Assembly: GCF_001307805.1 (NCBI RefSeq)
Contig: NZ_CP013862.1
Location: forward strand, 2,046,001 to 2,110,000
Direction of reading: 5' to 3'
DNA length: 64,000 nucleotides
Source of the DNA: Lentibacillus amyloliquefaciens
GTDB lineage: Bacteria; Bacillota; Bacilli; Bacillales; Amphibacillaceae
Shown: piece by piece, positions 44,650 through 54,590 of the stretch
Layout: each line of letters begins with the position of its first letter
Numbering within the stretch: the stretch's first letter is position 1
Notes under the pieces: generated by a model
What the model saw: the letters and a program-made list of their open reading frames with translations, nothing else
What the model was told of the DNA's origin: nothing
Database searches by the model: none
Made by a program: the position numbers and the translations under genes

Positions 44650-45810
44650 ATGGCTGGAGCACTTGAAAACATCAAAATTCTTGATCTGTCCCGTGTCCTG
44701 GCCGGGCCTTATGCCACGATGATTCTCGGAGATCTCGGTGCAGACGTCATAAAAGTCGAGGCGCCCGGCGGCAGTGACGAAACGCGTAAATGGGGCCCGC
44801 CTTTTCAAAATGGTGTGAGTGCTTATTATCTTTGTGCCAACCGGAATAAAAGGAGTATAACGCTTGATCTGAAATCAGAGGAAGGCATCAAAGCGATTAA
44901 AGAACTTGTTCGCGATAGTGATGTCATTGTCAATAACTTCAAAACCGGTACAATGCAGCGGCTTGGTCTGGATTATGAAACATTATCCGAAATTAATCCT
45001 GAACTCGTTTATTGTTCCATCACAGGTTTTGGTGAAACCGGTCCTTATAAGGATATGCCGGGCTATGACTTTATTATCCAGGCGATGAGCGGGTTGATGA
45101 GCATTACCGGTGATCATGAATCCGGCCCGCAAAAAGTCGGCGTGGCCATCACCGATATTTTAACCGGCCTTTATGCTTGCATTGGCATTCAGGGTGCCCT
45201 CCTTGAACGAAACCAGTCGGGCAAAGGACAAAAGATCGACCTTTCACTGTATGATTCGGCTGTCAGTGCACTTGTTAACATCGGAAGCAATTATTTGATG
45301 GCGGAGAAGAAACCAACTGCTCTCGGAAACCAGCATGCCAATATCGTTCCGTATCAGACATTTGACACAAAGGATGGTCAGATGGTGATCGCTGTAGGCA
45401 ACGACCATCAGTTCCAGCGATTATGCAACATTTTAGACAAACCGGAATACGCATCAGATGGACGGTTCAAGACAAACCCGGATCGTGTCGAAAATCGAGA
45501 GGCTTTGATTCCGCTGCTTCAGGAATTCCTTTCGACTGAGCCAACTGCATACTGGCAGGAAAAATTCCAGGAAAACAACATCCCATGCGGCCCGATTCAA
45601 TCAATTGATGAAGTGGCACAAGACCCGCAGCTGAATGAACGTGATATGTTTATCAATAAAGACCACCCGACAGCAGGGAATATCCGGATGATCGGAAGTC
45701 CCTTAAAACTGTCACGCACACCGGTGAACACTCGCCATCACCCGCCTGATGCCGGCGAAAACACAGAGACGATATTGAAACAATTAGGCATTTCCAAACA
45801 AAAAAACTAG
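44650..45810 (+). CDS. Family III CoA-transferase (CaiB/BaiF), possibly glutarate CoA-transferase
   Basis: A 386-residue class III CoA-transferase. N-terminal LDLSRVLAGPYATMILGDLGADVIKVE and PGYDFIIQAMSGLMSITG, with the conserved Asp near residue 140, are family signatures. The ATG at 44650 follows AAAGGAGTGATGAA. It is followed 11 bp later by an acyl-CoA dehydrogenase, and a lysine-degradation gene set lies across the IclR gene. Human SUGCT, which activates glutarate, is in this family; that substrate is inferred here from context only. Confidence 0.88.
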   Translation: MAGALENIKILDLSRVLAGPYATMILGDLGADVIKVEAPGGSDETRKWGPPFQNGVSAYYLCANRNKRSITLDLKSEEGIKAIKELVRDSDVIVNNFKTGTMQRLGLDYETLSEINPELVYCSITGFGETGPYKDMPGYDFIIQAMSGLMSITGDHESGPQKVGVAITDILTGLYACIGIQGALLERNQSGKGQKIDLSLYDSAVSALVNIGSNYLMAEKKPTALGNQHANIVPYQTFDTKDGQMVIAVGNDHQFQRLCNILDKPEYASDGRFKTNPDRVENREALIPLLQEFLSTEPTAYWQEKFQENNIPCGPIQSIDEVAQDPQLNERDMFINKDHPTAGNIRMIGSPLKLSRTPVNTRHHPPDAGENTETILKQLGISKQKN

Positions 45811-45821
45811 GAGTTGATCAG

Positions 45822-47024
45822 ATGGATTTTAATTTTTCAGAAGAACAAAATATGCTGCGCAGTACTGTCCGGAGTTTCGTGGACAAAGAAATTATGCCTT
45901 ATATTGCCGATTGGGACCGGGAAGGAGAATTTGATCCGGCCATAATGCAGCGCCTTGCTGACCTTGGCCTGATGGGAGTCTGCATGCCGGAACAATATGG
46001 GGGAACCGGCATGGATTACAATTCATTAGCGATTGTCTGTGAAGAGCTGGAGCGCGGAGACACTGCATTTCGCACAGCCGTTTCCGTTCATACCGGTCTG
46101 AACAGCATGACGCTTTTGCAGTGGGGGACGGAAGAACAAAAGCAAAAATATCTTGTGCCCCAGGCAAAGGGTGAAAAAGTCGGTGCTTATGGCCTGACAG
46201 AGCCCGGTGCCGGATCCGACGTTGCCGCGCTTCAGTCAACTGCAGTTAAAGAAGGCGATCATTACATCCTGAACGGTTCAAAAGCATGGATTTCACTTTG
46301 CGACACAGCCGACCACTTCCTTGTATTTGCCTATACCGATAAAGAAAAACGTCATAAAGGCATCTCTGCTTTTATTGTCGAACGCAACTGGGAAGGATTT
46401 GATTCAAAAGCGACGAAAGGAAAACTGGGAATCCGCTCCGGCAACACGGGTGAAATCTTTTTCGATCATGTTAAAGTGCCGGAAGAAAATCTGCTTGGTG
46501 AAGAAGGGGAAGGTTTTAAAATCGCCATGGCTGCGCTTGATAATGGGCGCTTCACCGTCGCTGCGGGTGCTGTCGGTCAAATCCGTGCCTGCCTTGAAGC
46601 AAGTGCTCAATACGCAAATGAACGGGAAACTTTCGGCAAACCAATCGGCCAGCATCAGCTTGTCCAGCAAATGATCGCCAAGATGAAAGCCGGCCTTGAA
46701 ATGAGCAGCCTGCTCGTCTATCGCGCCGGCGAACTGAAAAACGCAGGAAAACGAAATACGGAAGAAACGTCAATGGCCAAGTGGCAGGCGTGCGATTTTG
46801 CCAATAAAGCGGCTGATGATGCCGTGCAGATACACGGGGCCTATGGCTATTCCGATGAATACCCGGTTGAACGTTATTTGCGCAACTCGAAAGCACCGGT
46901 CATATACGAAGGAACCCGTGAAGTGCATACCCTAATCCAGGCAGGGTACGCTTTAGGCTATCGTGAAGACAAACCATTAAACAAAATGTTACCGGCATGG
47001 GAAGGCAACCAGGCAAAAGTCTAA
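45822..47024 (+). CDS. Acyl-CoA dehydrogenase, glutaryl-CoA dehydrogenase candidate
   Basis: A 400-residue FAD-dependent acyl-CoA dehydrogenase with AYGLTEPGAGSDVAA and the catalytic Glu (about 363) in VIYEGTREVHTLIQAGYALG. The YEGT-xx-H-xLI context resembles glutaryl-CoA dehydrogenase, where YEGTHDIHALI is found, more than short-chain dehydrogenases. With the adjoining CoA-transferase it could turn glutarate into crotonyl-CoA. An alternative is a dehydrogenase for another branched or dicarboxylic acyl-CoA. SD AGGAG precedes the ATG. Confidence 0.85.
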   Translation: MDFNFSEEQNMLRSTVRSFVDKEIMPYIADWDREGEFDPAIMQRLADLGLMGVCMPEQYGGTGMDYNSLAIVCEELERGDTAFRTAVSVHTGLNSMTLLQWGTEEQKQKYLVPQAKGEKVGAYGLTEPGAGSDVAALQSTAVKEGDHYILNGSKAWISLCDTADHFLVFAYTDKEKRHKGISAFIVERNWEGFDSKATKGKLGIRSGNTGEIFFDHVKVPEENLLGEEGEGFKIAMAALDNGRFTVAAGAVGQIRACLEASAQYANERETFGKPIGQHQLVQQMIAKMKAGLEMSSLLVYRAGELKNAGKRNTEETSMAKWQACDFANKAADDAVQIHGAYGYSDEYPVERYLRNSKAPVIYEGTREVHTLIQAGYALGYREDKPLNKMLPAWEGNQAKV

Positions 47025-47039
47025 GTTTGCATTGAAGTT

Positions 47040-47084
47040 GATAGTCGCTTTTTCTGCTGAGGAAATGCGGCTATCCATTTTTTT
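47040..47084 (+). terminator. Terminator of the acyl-CoA dehydrogenase operon
   Basis: Stem GATAGTCGC / GCGGCTATC followed by a T7 run. Confidence 0.7.
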
Positions 47085-47126
47085 GAAATTGGCGCTGTAG
47101 ATTAATATATCCCCCTGCCGACATTT

Positions 47127-47450
47127 CTAATCAAGACTCTCCCTATATTGTTCGTATTGCCGGTACAAATCATACAACGCTGATAAAAGGGCATTGCCGG
47201 CTTTTCCCAAATAATGTTCTTTCATCGCTTCAGCAGGCTCATCAACCCCATCCTGCAGGCTGTGTCCTCTTAGAAGCTGGTGAATAAACTCCCTGCCGTG
47301 TTCTGTTGCCAATGTACAACTCGCGGTAACGATAACGCCGTATTTTTTATCGATTTCAGCTGTTATGGTGAGTGTTTCATACATGCTTCTGGCAGCCATT
47401 CCGGATGGCAGTCGCGCGTGCCCTGCAATAAATACCGTATTCATCTGCAT
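47127..47450 (-). CDS. DUF3870-type protein
   Basis: A protein of about 107 residues resembling DUF3870, a small family of unknown function seen beside CoA-transferase and acyl-CoA dehydrogenase genes in Bacillaceae. The first half is beta-rich (TVFIAGHARLPSGMAARSMYE, TLTITAEIDKKYGVIVTASCTLAT, given as landmarks) and the second half helical. Three ATGs lie together after GGAGGGGG; the second is chosen for spacing. It follows the IclR gene by about 13 bp and is cotranscribed with it. Confidence 0.65.
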   Translation of the reverse strand: MQMNTVFIAGHARLPSGMAARSMYETLTITAEIDKKYGVIVTASCTLATEHGREFIHQLLRGHSLQDGVDEPAEAMKEHYLGKAGNALLSALYDLYRQYEQYRESLD

Positions 47451-47463
47451 CATCCCCCTCCAA

Positions 47464-48234
47464 CTAGAAGACAGGTTCCCGAAAGCCGAGTTTTCGGGAA
47501 ATTCTTTCAGCTGTTAATTGTGTCTGTCGCTTCAGATCCTCCAGATTTTCCCCTTCAAAATGACTCGACAGTCCGCTTACTGCAAGCGCCGCAATCATTT
47601 GATTCCTGTAGTCATAAATGGGGTAAGAAATGCCTGTTGTATCAGCATCCTGTTCACCGATACTGAACGCGAAACTTTCTTCATAAATCGTGTGCAATTC
47701 CTGAAGTAATTTCTGTTTATCTATCATACCCTCAGTTACGGGATGATGCAATTCAGCATTCTCCAAGATTTCTTCCTGGCGCTTCATCGGCATATGTGCT
47801 AACAGCATCTTTGGACCCGACCCTAAATACAGCGGAGAGCTTTTGCCAACTCTGGTATTCAGCCTTAGTGCTCTTCTGCTGTCCACTTTCTCAATATATG
47901 TGGCTTCATCCTGATTTCTTATAACCAAATGGACAACCTCATTAATATCACCGGCAAGCTGCTGCATAAAGGGGAGCGCAATATGCCGGATTTCCAGCTG
48001 ATCGGAAACAATATGTCCAAGCTCCAGCAGTTTAAGACCCAATCGGTATTTGCTGTCGTGCTCGTTCTCTTTAGTTTTATATAAAAAATCGCTCGATTCG
48101 AGTGCCGATAACAGCCTGTAAGCAGTCGGTTTTGGAAGATTCGCTTTTTCGGCAATTTCCTTTAATGTCCATTCGGGTGTATCGACTGAGAAATAATCTA
48201 ATAATTTTAATGCTTTGATCACACTTTGATTCAT
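47464..48234 (-). CDS. IclR-family transcriptional regulator
   Basis: A 256-residue IclR regulator with an N-terminal winged helix-turn-helix (residues about 5-60, TLKEIAEKANLPKPTAYRLLSALE) and a C-terminal effector domain with GKSSPLYLGSGPKMLLAHM and the GISYPIYDYRNQMIAALAVSG block. The ATG at 48234 is 8 bp after AAGGAG. It sits between the CoA-transferase/ACAD operon and the lysine-dehydrogenase operon, so it may control both. An IclR-like palindrome lies at 54480-54494. The effector is unknown. Confidence 0.9.
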   Translation of the reverse strand: MNQSVIKALKLLDYFSVDTPEWTLKEIAEKANLPKPTAYRLLSALESSDFLYKTKENEHDSKYRLGLKLLELGHIVSDQLEIRHIALPFMQQLAGDINEVVHLVIRNQDEATYIEKVDSRRALRLNTRVGKSSPLYLGSGPKMLLAHMPMKRQEEILENAELHHPVTEGMIDKQKLLQELHTIYEESFAFSIGEQDADTTGISYPIYDYRNQMIAALAVSGLSSHFEGENLEDLKRQTQLTAERISRKLGFREPVF

Positions 48235-48344
48235 GACGAAAACTCCTTGCACCAGGCGTAATTATGGATATATTTTAAAGCTCTTTTCCCGTTCTTTGTT
48301 ATTTTACTATTGCAGTTAATATGAATTGCGACACAGTGATAGAA

Positions 48345-48474
48345 TTGATTTCCGCTCCGGGCAGTCGCGCACCTTAGGGCAACGCTTCAGCTTCCTCGGA
48401 AGCAAAAACCGCTTCCTGCGGGATCTTCAGCCGCCCGCTTTCCCGCAGGAGTCGACTGCCCTCCTCTCCAACCA
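48345..48474 (-). repeat. Dispersed GC-rich repeat, module 2, inverted copy
   Basis: Runs from TTGATTTCCGCTCCGGGCAG through GCGCACCTTAGGGCAACGC, CTTCAGCTTCCTCGG, GCTTTCCCGCAGGAGTC to GACTGCCCTCCTCTCCAACCA. The remainder of 48235-48784 has no gene I can support. Confidence 0.78.
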
Positions 48475-48784
48475 AACGCCATGAAATACGCCAGCGGGAA
48501 AGCTAAGACAAGGAGATCCCACGGTTACAGAAGAACAAAGGCTAAGAACGCCACGACAATAGCCAACTCCTTTGTGACCAACATTATGTTTGCCCGGGGC
48601 TGAGGCCGTGCCCATGGAAGGCGGGTTTTATTGCCGGAGCGCCTCTTAGCAATCAGTAAAAGTCAGAAAGGACCACACAAATGAGAATTTTAACAGTACA
48701 TCGCATTTCCTGGCTTCTGTGTCAGAAACTGGAAATACTCAGGAAAAGGGTGCCACATGAAGTTCCAACAGTCTTTTCCAGTAA

Positions 48785-49957
48785 TCAGCCAGTTACATGT
48801 GCTTTTTTATTGCTGCTAGGTTCGTGAATGCTGACTCCCCGCTTTGCCATTTCGTCAATATAGATATCACCCGGGACGATCTGCTCCGGCGGATAGACAC
48901 CACGCTTATCAATCGTCCCATCAGCAATCATCTGCGCAACGGCTGAAATTGTGTTTGCTGTGGCCCGTGCCATAGCCGTAACTTTATGTTCGCGGTCTTT
49001 ATAAGTCGTCATTTCAAACACATGTGTATCCTTATGTCCTGCCTTTTCGCCCCCTACTTTCACCCGCAGCAGAACAACATCATCTTTATCACCCAATTCA
49101 ACAATTGGATCGAGCACCTTAAGCAAGACTTCACGCGGATTGATTTCTTCACCATTCACATCAACCGAATAATCCATCCGTGTCAAATTCAGGTCCACCA
49201 GAAGCTTGAATTTCTCTGCATGCCCGGGATAGCGAATCGTTTTATACTCCAGAGTCTTAAGATTCGGGTACGAGATTGATAATGTTGATGTACCGCCGGA
49301 AGTATGAAATGCCTCCAGCGGACCGAATTTTTCAAAATGAACACGCTCAACTTCTGTTAACGATTCGATTTCCTGTTTGACACCATCGCGTACAATCAGT
49401 GCCGGATCAGTATAATGGTCAAAAACACCTTCCATCGAAAAGACGTGGTTATATTCAAATGGCGGCTCCGGATTAACCGGAATTCCCCCGACATATAATT
49501 TAATTTCTTCCATTTTATCAAGTTTGCCGGCTCCATAGCCTGATAGAATATTAATCATACCCGGTGCAACACCCAAATCCGGGATTAACGTTACACCTGC
49601 ATCCTGAGCATCCTCTTTCATGTCAAGTACTTTATCGGTCACATGACCAATGTGCCCTCCCAAATCAACTGAATGAACGCCGGTTTTTATTGCAGTTTTG
49701 GCGACGGTTTCGTTAAATGAATAAAATAACGCATTAATGATGACGTCAAACTGCCGCATATAATTGCCAAGCTCCCGTTCATCCTTTGCATTGACCTGAT
49801 AAGCCGTCAGTTTGGCGGAACTGAGCTGATTAACCACTTTTTGCGCAGCATCAATATCGATATCAGCAAGCCCGACCTCTGTCACACCTCCACTTGCCAC
49901 TAAATCCCGCGTTGCTTCCTTGCCCATCAATCCAGATCCCAGCACACCTATTTTCAC
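48785..49957 (-). CDS. L-lysine 6-dehydrogenase (saccharopine dehydrogenase family)
   Basis: A 390-residue NAD-dependent enzyme resembling Geobacillus lysine 6-dehydrogenase, which deaminates L-lysine to 2-aminoadipate 6-semialdehyde. Landmarks are [58 protein letters not shown] and [14 protein letters not shown]. The GTG at 49957 (9 bp after GGAG, giving MKIGVLG) is preferred over the ATG at 49963, which is too close to the ribosome site. It is the last gene of the aminotransferase-TPP enzyme-ALDH-LysDH operon. Confidence 0.87.
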   Translation of the reverse strand: MKIGVLGSGLMGKEATRDLVASGGVTEVGLADIDIDAAQKVVNQLSSAKLTAYQVNAKDERELGNYMRQFDVIINALFYSFNETVAKTAIKTGVHSVDLGGHIGHVTDKVLDMKEDAQDAGVTLIPDLGVAPGMINILSGYGAGKLDKMEEIKLYVGGIPVNPEPPFEYNHVFSMEGVFDHYTDPALIVRDGVKQEIESLTEVERVHFEKFGPLEAFHTSGGTSTLSISYPNLKTLEYKTIRYPGHAEKFKLLVDLNLTRMDYSVDVNGEEINPREVLLKVLDPIVELGDKDDVVLLRVKVGGEKAGHKDTHVFEMTTYKDREHKVTAMARATANTISAVAQMIADGTIDKRGVYPPEQIVPGDIYIDEMAKRGVSIHEPSSNKKAHVTG

Positions 49958-50076
49958 ATGCATTCACTCCCTGCCTGAAATATGTTTCCACTTTTTAGAG
50001 GACTGTCTCGAATTCTTCGGGAATCCAACAAAATATGAGACAGCCCATTTTATAAATTCATGACGGTTGTTACACG

Positions 50077-51573
50077 TTACTCCGTATCAATCTGTGCCCG
50101 CTGAAGTTTGCCACTGTAATCGATGTAAACAGCTTTCCATTCGGTGAATACATCGAGTGCCTGCACACCTGAATCGCGATGACCATTTCCGGTTCCTTTT
50201 GTACCGCCAAATGGCAGGTGGATTTCTGCCCCTGTCGTTCCGGCGTTTACGTAAACAATCCCGGTATCCAGATCACGTTGTGCTTGAAAAACTCTATTGG
50301 CATCTGTTGTAAAGATCGAGCTTGACAGACCGAAAGAGACACCATTATTCACGTCGATCGCTTCTTCAAAACTTTTCACAGGAATCAATGAAATAACCGG
50401 ACCGAATATCTCTTCCTGAGAGATGCGCATATCTGCCGTGCAGTCTGTAAACAAGGTTGGTGCGTAATAATGGCCGCCTGCATATTTATCATCATCAAGC
50501 ACATAACCGCCAGCCATTAATTTGGCGCCTTCCTCTTTACCGATTTGAATATACTTTTCTATCTTTTCAAGACCGGCTTTATTAATGATTGGACCAACTT
50601 TATTTGATTCATCAAGTCCGTCACCGATTGCCAGTTTTTCAATTTCGACAAGCAACCGCTCCTCGACCTTTTCTTTCACATCTTCATGAACGATGACACG
50701 GCTCGCTGCTGTACACCGCTGACCGCTCGTTCCATAAGCACTCCAAATAATGCCCTCCACTGCCAGATTGAGATCAGCATCATCCATGACGGTAATCGCA
50801 TTCTTGCCGCCCATTTCCAGCGACACTTTCTTCAGCTGTTTGCCACATTCGCTTGCGATATTGCGGCCGGTTTCATTGGACCCGGTAAATGAAATGACCC
50901 GGATATCGTCATGATGCACCATGGCATCACCAACAGCAGACCCCCTGCCATTGACAACATTCATGATACCTTTTGGCAAGCCCGCTTCTTCAAGAATCTT
51001 AGCCAGTTCATATGCCATAATTGGCGTTTCAGTCGCCGGCTTCCAGATAACCGCATTGCCCGCAACAATCGCCGGGAACGACTTCCAGGTGGCAATTGCA
51101 ATCGGGAAGTTCCATGGTGTGATAATGCCGACAACACCTACCGGCGCGCGCTGGCTCATGGAAAACTTATTTGGCAGCTCTGCAGGTGTCGTGTGACCGA
51201 ATAGACGGCGTCCTTCGCCAGCCATGTAAAATGCCATATCGATCCCTTCCTGAACTTCACCTCGTGCTTCTTCCAGCACTTTTCCATTTTCCATCGTCAA
51301 AAGCTGTGAAAGCCGTTCTTTCCGTTCTTTCATCATCTGACCGGCTTTGAACAAAACTTCAGCTCGCTGTGGCGCCGGAACAAGTGCCCACTCTTTTTGC
51401 GCTTTTCCCGCAGCTTCAACAGCTTTACTGACATCTTTTTCATCCGATAAGGGCACGTCCACGATCGTTTTGCCGTTTGCCGGATTAATCACCGGGGCCG
51501 ATTCGTGCTTCTCCACCCATTCACCGTCAATAAAATTTTGCAGATTGTCTGTTTTCAGCAGTGCTTTACTCAT
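50077..51573 (-). CDS. Aldehyde dehydrogenase, probable aminoadipate-semialdehyde dehydrogenase
   Basis: A 498-residue NAD(P)-dependent ALDH. The catalytic Cys is in [12 protein letters not shown] and the general base Glu in SLEMGGKNA; the cofactor motif is FTGSNETGR. In context it should oxidise 2-aminoadipate semialdehyde (from lysine dehydrogenase) to L-2-aminoadipate, and might also act on glutarate semialdehyde. SD AGGAGG precedes the ATG. A 113-bp gap with a GGGCTGTCTC / GAGACAGTCC hairpin separates it from the lysine-dehydrogenase gene. Confidence 0.87.
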   Translation of the reverse strand: MSKALLKTDNLQNFIDGEWVEKHESAPVINPANGKTIVDVPLSDEKDVSKAVEAAGKAQKEWALVPAPQRAEVLFKAGQMMKERKERLSQLLTMENGKVLEEARGEVQEGIDMAFYMAGEGRRLFGHTTPAELPNKFSMSQRAPVGVVGIITPWNFPIAIATWKSFPAIVAGNAVIWKPATETPIMAYELAKILEEAGLPKGIMNVVNGRGSAVGDAMVHHDDIRVISFTGSNETGRNIASECGKQLKKVSLEMGGKNAITVMDDADLNLAVEGIIWSAYGTSGQRCTAASRVIVHEDVKEKVEERLLVEIEKLAIGDGLDESNKVGPIINKAGLEKIEKYIQIGKEEGAKLMAGGYVLDDDKYAGGHYYAPTLFTDCTADMRISQEEIFGPVISLIPVKSFEEAIDVNNGVSFGLSSSIFTTDANRVFQAQRDLDTGIVYVNAGTTGAEIHLPFGGTKGTGNGHRDSGVQALDVFTEWKAVYIDYSGKLQRAQIDTE

Positions 51574-51606
51574 GGAAAATACCTCCTAATATTGATTGAT
51601 ATCCTG

Positions 51607-53279
51607 TTATTTTTCAGCACGATCCCGGAGCTGTGAAATCGTGGTAGAAACGGAAATCTGTTCTTTCTCAGTCATAACTTCTATCACAGCCGGTACATTT
51701 TTCTCCAGTGCCAGCTTAAATACTTTCGCGAAATCATCCGGTGTGTTGGCTTCATACCCATCGGCACCAACACTTTCAGCTAAATCTTTGAAAGAGATCC
51801 CCCCAAATCAGTGCCAATGACTTTTCCCGGATAATGCATTTCCTGATGCATCCGAATGGTTCCATACATTTGATTGTTAAACACGATACTGATGACAGGA
51901 ATATGATATCTGACAGCTGTTTCAAGCTCCTGCATAGTCATCATAAAACCGCCGTCACCCGCTAAAGCAACGACCGATTTATCCGGCAGGGCACGCTTTG
52001 CTCCAATCGCTGACGGCAAGCCATACCCCATGGCGCCTGATGTCGGTCCCACATACGTATGCTTTTTCTTAAACGAGTAAAACGCATGCAGCCAGCCGGC
52101 AAAATTTCCCGCATCATTAGTCAAAAGGGCATGATCAGGCAAAATATCTTCCATCAGTGCCACTATATGCTTGTATATGGAAGCTTTATGCGACACATCA
52201 AGACGACTGATCGCTTCATAAGCACGCCGGCGTTCATCTGCCCATTTTTGCCAAGTGTTTGGGATTTTGATGCCGGTTAACGCAAGGAGAGCTTCACCAG
52301 CATCTGCTACAATACCGACATCCGGTGTGAAAACTTTGCCGATTGTTTCAAAGCTGATGTCTATATGGATAAGTTTTTTCTCCGGTGTGATAATCGCGTA
52401 ATCTTGTGTCGTCACCTCAGACAGGCGTGTGCCGATGGCCAGTATCGTATCTGCCTCCTCAACAGAATTGATTATTTCCCGGTTTGTTCCCAGTCCCAGG
52501 TGCCCGGCGTAAAGCGGGTGATCATTCGGAAATACATCCTGTCTCCGAAATGCTGCAATAACAGGCAATTGATGCTTCTCGGCAAATGTGACAAGCGCCT
52601 CTTCTGTGCGAGAGCTTTTTATCCCGCCGCCGGCAATAATCAATGGTTTTTCAGCCGCAGAGAGCAATTGACTGACGCGGTTGATTTCTTCTTTGGCCGG
52701 AGCTGGCTTTGGGATCACAGTTGGCGGACCAAATACCATTTCTTCCTTTTCCGGCAATACATCTTCAGGCAGTGACACAATGACAGGTCCGGGTCTTCCG
52801 GTTTTGGCTATCCGAATTGCACGCTGCGTGATTTCTGCTGTGCGTTCAGGGTCTTTCACCTCAACAGCCCACTTGGCAATATGCCCGAAATACTGATCAA
52901 GATCCACTTCCTGAAAACCTTCCCTGCCCCTGTGTTTGCTGTGTACCTGCCCCAGAAACACGACCATCGGTGTTGAGTCCTGATAAGCGGTATGTACCCC
53001 TATCGATAGATTTGATGCACCAACGCCACGCGTAGCCATTACAATACCGGGCTTCAGTGATGACTTCGCATATCCTTCAGCCATAAAGGCCGCACCGCTT
53101 TCATGTCGTGTTGATATCAGATTAATAGTTTCTTCATCATACAGTGCATCCAGCAATGGCAAATAGCTTTCGCCCGGGACACAAAACACATCACGAATGC
53201 TTTCAATTTTCATGCACTCCACAATTGCCTGTGCAGCAGTGACTGTTTTGACAGTCCGTACGTTTACGGTTGTTTTCAT
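51607..53279 (-). pseudogene. Thiamine-diphosphate-dependent acetolactate-synthase-like enzyme, frameshifted near the C-terminus
   Basis: An ALS-like TPP enzyme. The catalytic Glu is in TRHESGAAFMAEG and the TPP/Mg motif is GDGGFMM-NN. As read, it stops after GTDLGGSLSKI (51780). In the frame one base away the homologous tail continues (ISFKDLAESVGADGYEANTP) to a TAA at 51607, giving 557 residues, normal for the family. The slip is in a G6 run (plus 51789-51794) that should be G7. In context it might decarboxylate 2-oxoadipate; that is inference. The truncated protein may be inactive, or this is a base-calling error. Confidence 0.85.
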
Positions 53280-53287
53280 TTATCGTG

Positions 53288-54457
53288 TCACCCCTCCAAA
53301 TTCAGCTGCTTCATCCGTTCGATAACCTCTTCCAAACGATCGATTGAAACCGTAAGTGCCACCCTGAAGTATCCCTCACCCCGCGAGCCAAACGCGTTCC
53401 CCGGAGTGATGATGACGCCTGCTTCATCAAGCAATTTGCCGGCAAATGACATTGATGTAAACCCATCCGGTACCTTCGCCCAAAAAAAGATGGTCCCGTT
53501 TGGTTTGTCTGCTTCAATGCCAAGTTTTCTGAAAGACGTGTACAACGTTTCCATCCGTTCCTCATAGATTTTACTATGTTCATCCACTGCTGAATAATCA
53601 CTGGTCAAAGCAGTCGCCGCAGCTTTTTGAACAGGGATAAACTGACTGCTGTCGATGTTGCTTTTAAGAGCTGAAAGTGCCTTTATTACTTTCCTGTTAC
53701 CGACCGCATAACCAATCCGCCAACCGGTCATATTAAAGTTTTTCGACAATGAGCCGAATTCCACTGCACATGCTTTCGCCTCAGGAACCTGCAGCACGCT
53801 TGGTGCTTCATAACCGTCAAACGTAAGCATGTCATATGCGGCATCATGCACAAGCAGCAGCTGATTTTTCTCTGCGAATGCAATCGCTTCCAAAAATGTG
53901 TTGTAATCAGCAGTCGCTGCAGTCGGATTGTTCGGATAATTCAAAAGCATTAACACTGCTTGATTAACACTAGCCTGATCAATATGGCCATAAAGCGGCA
54001 AATACCCATTTGCCTCATCCAGCGGGAGTTGTTCACTTATCCCGCCAGCTAACTGAACCGCTGTCCTGTAAGCCGGATAGCCCGGATCCGGCACAAGAAC
54101 CTTCTCCCCCGGATTGACGGTTGCCTGCATCAGGTTGGCAATTCCTTCTTTCGACCCGATAACAGCAAGCACTTCTGTCTCCGGGTCCAATTCCACATCG
54201 TACCGCCTTTTGTAAAAGTGTGCCACCGCTTCTCTGAATTCTTTTATGCCACTGTATGTGGAATAACCATGATTGGCAGGGGCCCGTGCTTCTTCCGTCA
54301 GACGATCGATGATGAAATCAGGTGTCGGCAAATCCGGCGCACCAATTCCCAAATCGATTACATCTACACCTTTTTCCCGGAGATCTTTTTTCTTCTGCTG
54401 GAATTCGGAAAATAAATATGGCGGCAAATCGTTCACTTTATTGGAGACAAACGACAT
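53288..54457 (-). CDS. Class I/II PLP aminotransferase, possible 2-aminoadipate aminotransferase
   Basis: A 389-residue fold-type I aminotransferase with GSKEGIANLM, NYPNNPTAA, and the PLP lysine in GSLSKNFNMTGWRIG. It resembles LL-diaminopimelate aminotransferase/YugH-like enzymes. The ATG at 54457 follows GGAGGTGCGTG. It is the first gene of the four-gene operon, 8 bp from the TPP enzyme. With lysine dehydrogenase downstream, transamination of 2-aminoadipate to 2-oxoadipate is the likely step (inference). Confidence 0.87.
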   Translation of the reverse strand: MSFVSNKVNDLPPYLFSEFQQKKKDLREKGVDVIDLGIGAPDLPTPDFIIDRLTEEARAPANHGYSTYSGIKEFREAVAHFYKRRYDVELDPETEVLAVIGSKEGIANLMQATVNPGEKVLVPDPGYPAYRTAVQLAGGISEQLPLDEANGYLPLYGHIDQASVNQAVLMLLNYPNNPTAATADYNTFLEAIAFAEKNQLLLVHDAAYDMLTFDGYEAPSVLQVPEAKACAVEFGSLSKNFNMTGWRIGYAVGNRKVIKALSALKSNIDSSQFIPVQKAAATALTSDYSAVDEHSKIYEERMETLYTSFRKLGIEADKPNGTIFFWAKVPDGFTSMSFAGKLLDEAGVIITPGNAFGSRGEGYFRVALTVSIDRLEEVIERMKQLNLEG

Positions 54458-54479
54458 CACGCACCTCCATTTCAATTAA

Positions 54480-54494
54480 TGAAATAACATTTCA
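54480..54494. promoter_or_regulatory. IclR-like palindrome in the leader of the lysine operon
   Basis: TGAAA-TAACA-TTTCA, a perfect 5+5 bp inverted repeat. IclR-family sites often have the form TGAAA-N5-TTTCA. It lies about 13 bp downstream of the -10, a repressor position. Confidence 0.5.
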
Positions 54495-54507
54495 TGCATC
54501 TGTTTTA

Positions 54508-54536
54508 AGTGTAAAATAGAGTCTGAAAAATTGCAA
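54508..54536 (-). promoter_or_regulatory. Sigma-A promoter of the lysine-degradation operon
   Basis: TTGCAA (54531-54536) and TACACT (54508-54513) with 17-bp spacing on the minus strand. Confidence 0.6.
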
Positions 54537-54590
54537 CTGTTTGTAAACAACTTCTTTTATTTAGATCAAGCTGTTTATTTCCGGAAACGC

